Assembly (NCBI GenBank): GCA_028293545.1
Contig: JAQGOP010000043.1
Coordinates: 1-63,650, forward strand
From: Verrucomicrobiota bacterium
GTDB taxonomy: Bacteria > Verrucomicrobiota > Verrucomicrobiia > Opitutales > Opitutaceae
Length of the DNA: 63,650 nucleotides
Reading direction: 5' to 3'
In this document: piece by piece, positions 16,372 to 23,814 of the stretch
Position numbering within the stretch: position 1 is the stretch's first letter
Layout of the letters: each line of letters begins with the position of its first letter
The notes under the pieces: model-generated
The model's database searches: none
Told to the model about the DNA's origin: nothing
What the model saw: the letters and a program-made list of their open reading frames with translations, nothing else
Position numbers and translations under genes: made by a program

Positions 16372-17061
16372 ATGAAAATTCCTCACCTTTGGTTTTCCCT
16401 CTGGTTCCGGTGGGCAGCCGGCGCGATTCTCCTGGCGCAGCCTGCGTTGGCCGCGAGCCGGCTCGCTTTGGAACGAATCGCCGGCGGCAACCAGTATGTG
16501 CTCGTCGCGCACGCGACCTTCCATCTGCCGTCCGACCGGGTGGTCGATGATCGTGTTGCGGGAAAATACGTGGACGAAAGTGGAATCACCGTGGAGGTGT
16601 CGCGGAACCCGCAGGACGCTCGCGGTTACGTCGCGACGGTCCAATCCGAGTCGGAGGCCTGGTTGGGTGCAGTCGCCCTCCGCTGCTGGATTTTCAAATT
16701 GGGCGGCATCACGTACCTGGAAATCAATCCGGCGGCGGGAGATAAAATGAGCGGGGGCCTGCTCGCGCTGGCGCTGGCCCAGGACGAGGAGCTCGCGGGA
16801 CCCCTCCTGGCCGGCGAGCTCCATTATTTGGCGCGAGTGCAGATTGGGATCCAAGGCATCGGGCTGTCGCCCATCGACGAACCGGGCCGGGCCGAACTCC
16901 TCCGTCGAATTCGACCGGGTGGGGTGAAGGCGCACGCTTCGATGCAGCTCGAGGTCAACCTCGCAACGAATGACCTGAGGAAGTTGCTCCTGGGTTCCGG
17001 CCGGAAATTGATGCCCCCGCCCGTGAAATTTTATTCCAGGAAAAAGGTCACGGGGAAATAA
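16372..17061 (+). CDS. Secreted protein of unknown function
   Basis: Not recognised. The ATG at 16372 (preferred over TTG three bases earlier) gives MKIPHLWFSLWFRWAAGAIL then LAQPALAAS, a clear signal peptide with an AxA cleavage site. The mature ~200 residues are mixed alpha/beta with VVDDRVAGKYVDESGITVEV, LRCWIFKLGGITYLEINPAA and a basic C-terminus. The part around residues 95-150 (lipid-binding-like strand, then ALALAQDEEL) recalls small secreted proteins that report on surface state, but no family can be named. It lies 84 bases after the methyltransferase gene on the same strand. Confidence 0.65.
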   Translation: MKIPHLWFSLWFRWAAGAILLAQPALAASRLALERIAGGNQYVLVAHATFHLPSDRVVDDRVAGKYVDESGITVEVSRNPQDARGYVATVQSESEAWLGAVALRCWIFKLGGITYLEINPAAGDKMSGGLLALALAQDEELAGPLLAGELHYLARVQIGIQGIGLSPIDEPGRAELLRRIRPGGVKAHASMQLEVNLATNDLRKLLLGSGRKLMPPPVKFYSRKKVTGK

Positions 17062-17148
17062 CCGCGGGTTGAATGGCGCGACCCGCAGTGTCGCTGCGAC
17101 AGACGCTCCTGCCTCGTGAACGCTGTCAGCCTGTGGGGTGAAAACCGG

Positions 17149-17964
17149 TCACTTCGAACCATAGTGGGCGCGCCAAACGTCGAGCCAAGCGAAGCTCGCC
17201 AGGGTCGCACTCACCGGGCGATATTCGGCCGAGATCCAGCCGGTATAATTGCTGGCCAGGAGCACGTTGAGTGCGTCATCGAAGCGAACGGTGCCCGTTC
17301 CCGGCTCGTGACGGCCGGGCGCATCGGCAAACTGGACGTGCTTGATCGAGGGGAATCTGCGCGCCGCGGCTTCGGCCGGATCCAACCCCATCATGGCCGC
17401 GTGATAGATATCAAACTGCAGCCCGACCCGGCCCGCGCAGCGGTTGAGGATGAGGTCTGCGTGTTCGTAGCTCGTGAGGAGGTATCCAGGCACATCGCAA
17501 CCGTTCAACACTTCCAGCGTCACCTCGATGCCGGCGGGTCGCAGCACTTCGTCCGCGCGCAGCAAATTCTCGACGAGCACGTCCTCGCAGTAGGGTCGAT
17601 TCGTCGGATTTTGCTCACAGCCCGCGAGGACGTTCACCATCCGGGCTCCGAGGGCTTGGGCATACTCGAGGGTCCGCTGGAGGTTCGTCCGAAATAGTCC
17701 CGTCAATTCCGGTCGGCCAGCGAGTCCGAAGGGATGAATATCAGCCAGGACCGGCGCGTTGATGAGAACCGTCGACACTCCGGCTTGCGAAACCGCGCGC
17801 TGCAAGGCGTCCGGATCTTCGTCGTACGGAAACTGGATCTCGACCGCCGCGAAACCGGCATCGCGTGCCGCCGCAAAACGGTCAAGGAGCGGCCACTCAT
17901 TGAACAAGAGGCTGAGATTGGCTGCGAACCTCAGGCTCGGCGACAGCGGGTTCCGGGGATTCAT
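17149..17964 (-). CDS. hyi: Hydroxypyruvate isomerase-family TIM barrel
   Basis: A 271-residue xylose-isomerase-like TIM barrel of the Hyi/OtnI family, interconverting hydroxypyruvate and tartronate semialdehyde. The start at 17964 gives MNPRNPLSPSLRFAANLSLL, close to the family N-terminus with its FAANLS strand. Conserved blocks are GFAAVEIQFPYD, the first catalytic Glu in VTLEVLNGCDVPGYLL, the metal-site DIYHAAMM, IKHVQFADAPGRHEPGTG, and the second Glu in WISAEYRP. Its start overlaps the stop of the upstream dehydrogenase by four bases (ATGA). Together they would convert hydroxypyruvate through tartronate semialdehyde to glycerate. Confidence 0.9.
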   Translation of the reverse strand: MNPRNPLSPSLRFAANLSLLFNEWPLLDRFAAARDAGFAAVEIQFPYDEDPDALQRAVSQAGVSTVLINAPVLADIHPFGLAGRPELTGLFRTNLQRTLEYAQALGARMVNVLAGCEQNPTNRPYCEDVLVENLLRADEVLRPAGIEVTLEVLNGCDVPGYLLTSYEHADLILNRCAGRVGLQFDIYHAAMMGLDPAEAAARRFPSIKHVQFADAPGRHEPGTGTVRFDDALNVLLASNYTGWISAEYRPVSATLASFAWLDVWRAHYGSK

Positions 17965-18884
17965 CCCGGGGAAAGGGGCCGGGACTTGTCCGGCGCACAC
18001 CTGGCGGAATCGCTGGCATGCTCGCGGCCCGCGAAAAGCTGCACAATGGCGGAGAAATCGGCATCACCCATTTCAAGGGTGGTGGCCATGCGCAAGGCGT
18101 GTTGCACCGCCCCGGCGACCGGCATCGGCGTGCCGGAATCGCGCGCCAGGGTCGCCACTAACTCGATATCTTTCAGCAGCGTCGCGAGCGTTGCGATGGG
18201 CGCGCCGCCGGGCGACGTCATGCGCGGGACAAAAATCTGCAGGAGACGCGAATCGGCCCAGCCGCCGGCAAGGATTTCGGTCAAGCGGGCCGGATCGATT
18301 CCGCTGTTGCGGGCCAGCGCGACGGTTTCGCCAATCGCGAGGAGCGTCGCGCCCACGATGGCTTGGTTGCACACCTTTGCGGTCTGTCCGGCGCCCACCG
18401 GGCCCACGCGAACGACGCGGGCGGCATAGGCCCGAACCGGGACGGATGCTTTTTCAATCCCCGTGGCGGACCCGCCCGCCATGACGGTCAGCCTGCCGGC
18501 CGCAGTGCCTTCAACGCCTCCGGAGACCGGCGCGTCGACCCATTCACTTGCGCCACCGGCTGACAATCGCGCGGCAAAATCCCGCGTCGCGTTGGGTGAG
18601 ATGCTGGAATGATCCACCACCAGCACCGGGGTTCCCGCGCTCGCGATTCCATCCTGGCCGAAAACAACCTCTTCGACTGAGGCCGCATCGAACAGGCATA
18701 GCAGGACAATTTCGTTCCCTGCCGCTACCGCCGCCGGAGTGGGCATGGCCTTGGCGCCGGCCGCAATCGCGGGACGAAGCTTGGCTTCCGTCCGGTTCCA
18801 CACCGCGACATCGTGCCCGGCGGCCAGCAGCCGAAGGACCATTTCCGTTCCCATTTTACCGAGGCCACAAAAGCCGATTTTCAT
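17961..18884 (-). CDS. glxR: Tartronate-semialdehyde reductase-like NAD(P)-dependent dehydrogenase
   Basis: A 307-residue beta-hydroxyacid dehydrogenase. The start at 18884 gives MKIGFCGLGKMGTEMVLRLL, a perfect Rossmann start. NRTEAK after strand 2 favours NADPH. The substrate motif is VDAPVSGGVEGTAAGRL, and the catalytic lysine is in GPVGAGQTAKVCNQ (~Lys170). The last ~20 residues (CAPDKSRPLSPG) extend beyond the usual end. It is translationally coupled to the hydroxypyruvate isomerase gene, which supports tartronate semialdehyde as substrate. It is the second such enzyme in 7 kb. The frame to 19094 is open but unsupported. Confidence 0.85.
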   Translation of the reverse strand: MKIGFCGLGKMGTEMVLRLLAAGHDVAVWNRTEAKLRPAIAAGAKAMPTPAAVAAGNEIVLLCLFDAASVEEVVFGQDGIASAGTPVLVVDHSSISPNATRDFAARLSAGGASEWVDAPVSGGVEGTAAGRLTVMAGGSATGIEKASVPVRAYAARVVRVGPVGAGQTAKVCNQAIVGATLLAIGETVALARNSGIDPARLTEILAGGWADSRLLQIFVPRMTSPGGAPIATLATLLKDIELVATLARDSGTPMPVAGAVQHALRMATTLEMGDADFSAIVQLFAGREHASDSARCAPDKSRPLSPG

Positions 18885-19199
18885 GTGCGGATGCGTGAGG
18901 CGAGTTGAGCGCTGTTCAAATTGTGTGAGGCGAGGCCGCGATTCCGTGACTGGGCCGGAGTGGCCTGCGCCACGAATCTTTCCTATTTCTTGGGAAGGCT
19001 GGCAAGACCCTCCGGTCCCGCCGGGCCGAGAAGTGGCGAAACGATTGCGCTTCCTTCGAGGGCTACGCGGTAAGTGGCCCCGCCGATTCTGCAATATATC
19101 CCGAGCTTGCTCCCGAACCGTTGACGCACTGGATCTGGATGTTGCCGCACGAAACGCCCGGGAGCCAGATGGGCTTTATTCCCGAGGCAAACTACCGAC
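18885..19199. other. Divergent intergenic region without a recognised gene
   Basis: These 315 bases lie between the divergent glxR-like and Nudix genes and must hold both promoters. I see no repeat element and no convincing -10/-35 pair. A minus-strand frame of 72 codons (18983-19201) is open but has no recognisable motif or start context. Confidence 0.6.
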
Positions 19200-19670
19200 A
19201 TGAAAAACCGCAGCGCAGGAATCTTGGTCTATCGACGAAAGGAGGGCGGGAGCCTTGAGGTATTCCTGGTCCATCCCGGCGGTCCGTTGTGGGCGGGAAA
19301 AGACGAACACGCTTGGTCGATTCCGAAGGGGCAACTCGGGCCGGACGAGGAGCCCTTTGCCGCGGCCTTGCGCGAGTTCGCCGAAGAGACGGGGCAGACG
19401 ATGAAAGGAGAATTCATCGAACTTGCCGAATGCCGGACCCCGGGTGGGAGGGTAATCCTGACGTGGGCGATCGAGGGCGACCTCGACCCGGCCGATGTGG
19501 TCAGCAATCATTTTGAAATGGAATGGCCACCGCGATCCGGAGAGCGGCAACAGTTTCCGGAGGTGGATCGCGGTGAATGGTTCGAGGTGGAAATCGCGCG
19601 GAGGAAAATCCACCAGGGACAAGTGCCGATCCTCGGCGATTTAGCGCGCAGGCTTGAGGCGGCCGGCTAG
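19200..19670 (+). CDS. Nudix hydrolase
   Basis: A 156-residue Nudix enzyme that hydrolyses nucleoside-diphosphate-linked substrates. The complete Nudix box GQLGPDE-x7-REFAEETGQ (GX5EX7REUXEEXGU) spans about residues 45-67. The N-terminus MKNRSAGILVYRRKEGGSLE and the pre-box strand AWSIPKG are typical of the MutT/Ap4A-hydrolase-like branch, where WSIPKG precedes the box. The substrate cannot be assigned. It is a single gene, 151 bases before the response regulator on the same strand. Confidence 0.92.
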   Translation: MKNRSAGILVYRRKEGGSLEVFLVHPGGPLWAGKDEHAWSIPKGQLGPDEEPFAAALREFAEETGQTMKGEFIELAECRTPGGRVILTWAIEGDLDPADVVSNHFEMEWPPRSGERQQFPEVDRGEWFEVEIARRKIHQGQVPILGDLARRLEAAG

Positions 19671-19821
19671 CGATGGGCTCCGTTTCGATGGGGCGCGGGG
19701 GCAGGGTAGATGCAATTCTGGGAGGCGCCGGTCACTGGAAACATGCGGCGGCGCGCGTGACGCCGCAAAAATGAGTGGATTTGGGGATTGCCCCCGAAAC
19801 GCCGGGCGCTCTTTTTTTCGC

Positions 19822-20274
19822 ATGAACTCACTGGGCCGGATCCTTTACGCGGAAGACAATCCCCACGATGTGGAGCTGACCTTGGGCGCCCTCGCCGAAC
19901 ACAAGTTCGCCAACGACGTGGTCGTCGTGCGCGACGGAGGCGAGGCGCTCGATTATCTTTACCGTCGCGGCAAATTCGCCGGCCGCCCCGAGGGAAATCC
20001 GTTGTTTGCTCTCCTCGATCTCAAGATGCCCAAGGTCGATGGCCTGCAGGTGCTGGCCACCATCAAGCAGGACCAGAACTTGCGCGAGATCCCGGTCGTG
20101 ATGCTCACCTCGTCGCGCGAGGAGAAGGATTCAGCCCAAAGCTATGCCCTGGGCGTCAATTCCTTCGTCATCAAGCCGGTCGACTTTGAAGGCTTCGCCC
20201 AAGCAGTGAAAGATATCGGCGTGTACTGGGCGCTGCACAATCAGCCGCCACCAGGCAGCATTTCCCGGGCGTAA
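19822..20274 (+). CDS. Single-domain response regulator (Rcp1/CheY-like)
   Basis: A 150-residue stand-alone receiver domain that relays phosphorylation from a histidine kinase not encoded nearby. Acidic residues ED (11-12), the phosphorylated Asp66 in LLDLKMP, the switch Thr in VVMLTSS and the conserved Lys in FVIKPVDFEGF are all present. The insertion YLYRRGKFAGRPEGNP before the phospho-Asp is characteristic of the Rcp1 subgroup that pairs with bacteriophytochrome-type kinases. The upstream in-frame extension to 19654 lacks receiver features. It converges with the TonB receptor gene, 26 bases away. Confidence 0.93.
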   Translation: MNSLGRILYAEDNPHDVELTLGALAEHKFANDVVVVRDGGEALDYLYRRGKFAGRPEGNPLFALLDLKMPKVDGLQVLATIKQDQNLREIPVVMLTSSREEKDSAQSYALGVNSFVIKPVDFEGFAQAVKDIGVYWALHNQPPPGSISRA

Positions 20275-20300
20275 GGCGTTTTCGCCGTCGCCGCAGGGCT

Positions 20301-22217
20301 TCAATAACGCCAAAGAATTTTTCCGTACACGCTCCGCCCGATTTCCTGCCGGGCCGAAACGACACCCAACTCGGGATGGCGGTCATGGAGGAGATTCTGG
20401 CCGACGATCGCCACTTCCAACTGGTTGCTCGCCTGCCACGCCAGGCGCAGATCGAGTTCGCCGTAGCCCGGCGTCGCGGCCGACGGGTTTTCCACCCGGC
20501 TCACCGCCCGCGCCGTGGCATCGAACTGCACCTGCTTCGACAAATCCCAGGACGAGCGCAAAAGGAAGTGATGCTTTGAATCCGCCGCTTCGCTCTGGCC
20601 CGCGCTCAGGTCGAAGCTTCCCGGCTTGGGCCGGATCCGGACGCGCAGTTCGGAAACGGCGGCCCGCAAATGCCAGGCGTCCGTCACTCGGTATTCGCTG
20701 CTGATCTCGACGCCATACGTCGATCCTTCCTGTCCGTTTCCGAACACGAGAGGAAGGGAAGCCCCCGGATTCGCCGGCTCGATGCTGCGGATCCGGTCAT
20801 AGTCGTGAAAATAGGACGACACGGACAGGGTGAGGCGGTCACGCAGTTGCGTCCGGTAACCGAGCTCGTACGCGATCAGTTCCTCGGATTCCAGGTTTGG
20901 GCTGCCGTAGGAAATTGGCGGGATGTAATAGTCACGATCGACCCGCGAAGGCGTCCGCACCGCCCGCGAAACCGCGGCCCATATCGTTTGGTTCTCCTGG
21001 ACCTTCCACGCGAGTCGCACGCTGGGCTGGACTTCGAGCCCGGTATAATCGTTGTGCTCGAGCTTCGTCCCCAGCGCCAGATGCAGCTCGTCCGGGATCA
21101 GGGCGATTTCGTCCTGGACGAACGCGCTCAAGGTTTCGAGGGACGTGCGCTCCGGCCGCAGCCCGATCGACCCTGAGCGAAAATTATCTTCCACGCTGCG
21201 GTACCCCGCACCCGCGACGACGTTCTGGCGCGAGCCGACGGCGAGCCGGTACTGGAAGTCGACGTCGTAAGTCGTGAGCGTGTCATTGAAGGAAGCCGCC
21301 GAGTCCCGGTGGACGCGATCGGCGTAGACCTGAAGTTTGAAATCAGAGTCGCTCGAAACCACATGCGACCAGCGCCCAAGGAGATTCGCGCCGTGCGTGA
21401 CGAGATCCTTGGGCCCAGCCAGGTCGATCGTGCTTTCGTAAAGGTCGCCCTGGAGCGTAAAGAGATCGTTGTCGGAGGTGGCTGCATCCAGGCGGAATCC
21501 ACCCTGCGTCTGTCCCCAATCGTTCCCCGGATTCCGGCCAGTAGCGAGGAGCGTGCTCTCGCGTCCCGTGTATTTTCCATAAACGCGGAAATGAACTTTG
21601 GGGGAAATCGCCGCGCCGTAGCGGATGGCGCCGAAGCCGTGAAGTTCCGTGCCGTCGCCGGCGGCGACAAGCAGGCCCGTCGTGTCCTTGGAATTCTTCG
21701 ACGTAACGTTGATCACGCCATTGACCGCGTTCGCGCCCCACACCGTGGCGCCCGGGCCGCTGATCACTTCGATGCGGTCGAGATCTTCCAGCATGACATC
21801 CTGGATGTCCCAGAATACCCCGGAGAAGAGCGGCGTGTACACGGTCCGTCCATCGATGAGGACCAGCAGTTTGTTGCTGAGGGGAGCGTCGAACCCGCGC
21901 GCGCTGATCGCCCACTGCGCCGTGTTGATCTGCTGGATCTCGAGATTGCCCGCGAGCCGCAGGGCCTCGGGCAGGCTCGTGGCTCCGGACCGATGGATCT
22001 CCTCCCCGGTCACCACTTGGATCGCCGAGGCGGTTTCGGAGAGTTTCTCCGGTCGTCGCGAAACCGAGGTCACTTCCACATTCATCAATTCCTCGAAGCT
22101 CAATTGCTTCAGGGCGCCGATCGAAGGAGGTGCATCGGCGTCGCTCGCCTTCGCCGTCCCGCTCCAGAGTCCCGCCGCCAACAAGGTGGCAGCTGCAAGG
22201 GCAATGCGTGTTTTCAA
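20301..22217 (-). CDS. TonB-dependent outer-membrane receptor
   Basis: A 638-residue outer-membrane receptor for energised uptake. The signal peptide MKTRIALAAATLLAAGLWSG ends near TAKAS. A TonB-box-like/plug start follows (FEELMNVEVTSVSRRPEKLS) and the plug core has LLVLIDGRTVYTPLF, DLDRIEVISGPGATVWG and NAVNGVINV. The 22-strand barrel ends with the aromatic terminus YGKILWRY. The plug most resembles the BtuB/CirA-like group often found on iron- or cobalamin-uptake receptors, but the ligand is unknown. Length is at the short end for the family. A sialidase-like gene lies directly upstream, 108 bases away on the same strand. Confidence 0.92.
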   Translation of the reverse strand: MKTRIALAAATLLAAGLWSGTAKASDADAPPSIGALKQLSFEELMNVEVTSVSRRPEKLSETASAIQVVTGEEIHRSGATSLPEALRLAGNLEIQQINTAQWAISARGFDAPLSNKLLVLIDGRTVYTPLFSGVFWDIQDVMLEDLDRIEVISGPGATVWGANAVNGVINVTSKNSKDTTGLLVAAGDGTELHGFGAIRYGAAISPKVHFRVYGKYTGRESTLLATGRNPGNDWGQTQGGFRLDAATSDNDLFTLQGDLYESTIDLAGPKDLVTHGANLLGRWSHVVSSDSDFKLQVYADRVHRDSAASFNDTLTTYDVDFQYRLAVGSRQNVVAGAGYRSVEDNFRSGSIGLRPERTSLETLSAFVQDEIALIPDELHLALGTKLEHNDYTGLEVQPSVRLAWKVQENQTIWAAVSRAVRTPSRVDRDYYIPPISYGSPNLESEELIAYELGYRTQLRDRLTLSVSSYFHDYDRIRSIEPANPGASLPLVFGNGQEGSTYGVEISSEYRVTDAWHLRAAVSELRVRIRPKPGSFDLSAGQSEAADSKHHFLLRSSWDLSKQVQFDATARAVSRVENPSAATPGYGELDLRLAWQASNQLEVAIVGQNLLHDRHPELGVVSARQEIGRSVYGKILWRY

Positions 22218-22324
22218 GCGCGGTATTGGGACGTCTTCACTTCGAGGACGATGATATTGGTCGCTCGCCTGTGCTACAAATATTTTGCGTTAAGACGGTT
22301 TCCACTTTGTCACTCGCGCGTGAC

Positions 22325-23548
22325 TCAGGGCGAGTGATCCGCGGCCGAAGTTTTCGTCGTCACCGTCACCGTGCGGCCGACGACATCAAACACAGCCTCC
22401 TTGTATTTTGCGCCATCCGGTTCCGTCGTGTTCGTGTAAACGACAAAAAGCTTTCCGGGACTCACTTCGCGAACGCCGACGTAGGCTCGCGTCATCGCAG
22501 AACTCAGGCGGGTTTCAGCCGTCCAGGTTTTTCCCTGGTCCACACTGAACGCCAAAAAATTTCCATCGTCCATGAAGTCGGGCTTGTGGCCGTAGCCCAT
22601 GACCAGAATCCCGGTGCTCATTTCAATGAGGTCCGGATCGACGCCGACGATGTCGCGGCTTCGGCCATAGCGGCTGAAAGTCCAGCTTAGCGGATGAGCC
22701 GGGGTCCAGGTGGTGCCGTCGTCATCGGATTCCGATTGGGAAATCGCATTCTCGCGTCCCGCGCGCATCTGGCAGATCAATCGTCCGGCATGCGCTCCGT
22801 GCTGGAGGCGAAGGAGCACGGGTTCGCCAAACCCTTCCTGCCCCATGGGTGGCGCCGCTACGGTGCCGGCATAATTCCAGGTCAGGCCCTCGTCGTGGGA
22901 ACGGATCAGGTAAGTCCGCGACTGCTTCATCGCCGGGAGGTATTCCACCGGAACATTGTCGCCATCAAAACACCCATACGCCGTGGCGAGCAGATCTCCG
23001 CCCGCGAGCACCACGACCGAGCGACGCAGGTAGAGGCGGGAAATGGGTTCGCCGCGATCGTCGACCATGCCGTCGACCTTCGCCAGCGGCACTGAAACTC
23101 GAATCGTTTCCGGGCCCGACACGGTTTTCCAACCGTCACGCGAAACCCAGCGCTTTCCTTCAAACCGGCGTTCGCCCACGTGGTAGGCATAGACGTTGAA
23201 GATGAGGATGCGTCCATCGGCCAGCTGGACCGCGGACCCTTCCGTCACCGGACCCGGGTCCTTGCCTGGCGTCGGCTGTGAAACCTCCCAGCTCTTGCGT
23301 TCATCAAATGAGCGGCTCGCAAAGACGACGGGCTCGTGCTGCTTGGGCAGCCAAACCTTGTGACCGAAGACCACGGTGGTGCCCTCTTTTGCCTGGAAAA
23401 GATAAGGCCATCCCGCGTCGCGGACCACGGTTTGCTCGGCTCCCAATTTTACTTCGACCGGCAAAGCCAGGACGCCCTGGGCTCCGAACGCGGTGATGCC
23501 TAGAAAGGTGAAACCGATTGCTGAGATGATTGCTCGCATAAATTGCAT
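22325..23548 (-). CDS. Secreted sialidase-fold (BNR/Asp-box) protein
   Basis: About 407 residues with an N-terminal signal peptide (start 23548, MQFMRAIISAIGFTFLGITA; 23563 and 23539 are alternatives). Three Asp-box motifs, SHDEGLTW, SDDDGTTW and SVDQGKTW, define a six-bladed sialidase propeller. The arginine triad of true sialidases cannot be confirmed by eye: YLRRSVVVL and RLICQMRAGREN are candidate positions. It may be an exo-alpha-sialidase or another glycan-binding/hydrolysing propeller. Secreted and next to a TonB receptor, it fits surface glycan breakdown. Confidence 0.8.
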   Translation of the reverse strand: MQFMRAIISAIGFTFLGITAFGAQGVLALPVEVKLGAEQTVVRDAGWPYLFQAKEGTTVVFGHKVWLPKQHEPVVFASRSFDERKSWEVSQPTPGKDPGPVTEGSAVQLADGRILIFNVYAYHVGERRFEGKRWVSRDGWKTVSGPETIRVSVPLAKVDGMVDDRGEPISRLYLRRSVVVLAGGDLLATAYGCFDGDNVPVEYLPAMKQSRTYLIRSHDEGLTWNYAGTVAAPPMGQEGFGEPVLLRLQHGAHAGRLICQMRAGRENAISQSESDDDGTTWTPAHPLSWTFSRYGRSRDIVGVDPDLIEMSTGILVMGYGHKPDFMDDGNFLAFSVDQGKTWTAETRLSSAMTRAYVGVREVSPGKLFVVYTNTTEPDGAKYKEAVFDVVGRTVTVTTKTSAADHSP

Positions 23549-23599
23549 CGTCGCCCGGCCCATTCATCACGTCCAACTTTTCCTGCGGCAAAGCTTCCT

Positions 23600-23814
23600 T
23601 CGCGTGGAGATCTTCATGTCGTCAATGAGTGACATGATTTCGTCGCGGCGAAGCCGAGGGTGGAGCGACTTTTCCGCAAGGCGCTGTTCGGCTCCGTCTA
23701 CGTTTGATCGCAGACGGAGTCGCTCAACGCGGGGGCAAAGAAAGAAACTGGCATCACCTTCGTCTCGCCAGAGGAGCTCTGCGAAAGGCTGGCGGTCAGG
23801 AGGCCAGTCGTCGT
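23600..23814 (+). pseudogene. Possible decayed coding remnant, family unknown
   Basis: In one plus-strand frame the sequence reads DFVAAKPRVERLFRKALF then GSVYV, an in-frame TGA, then TESLNAGAKKETGITFVS and PEELCERLAVRRPVVVYG. Two protein-like stretches in the same frame split by one stop suggest an old gene end rather than chance, but I cannot name a family. An 8-bp hairpin (23692-23699 with 23712-23719) overlaps the stop. Confidence 0.25.

Noticed and set aside
18983..19201. Minus-strand 72-codon frame
   Set aside because: It has no recognisable motif and overlaps the start of the Nudix gene; coding is not supported.
22309..22324. Terminator hairpin GTCAC-N6-GTGAC after the sialidase-like gene
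   Set aside because: Only five pairs and no following T-run on the relevant strand.
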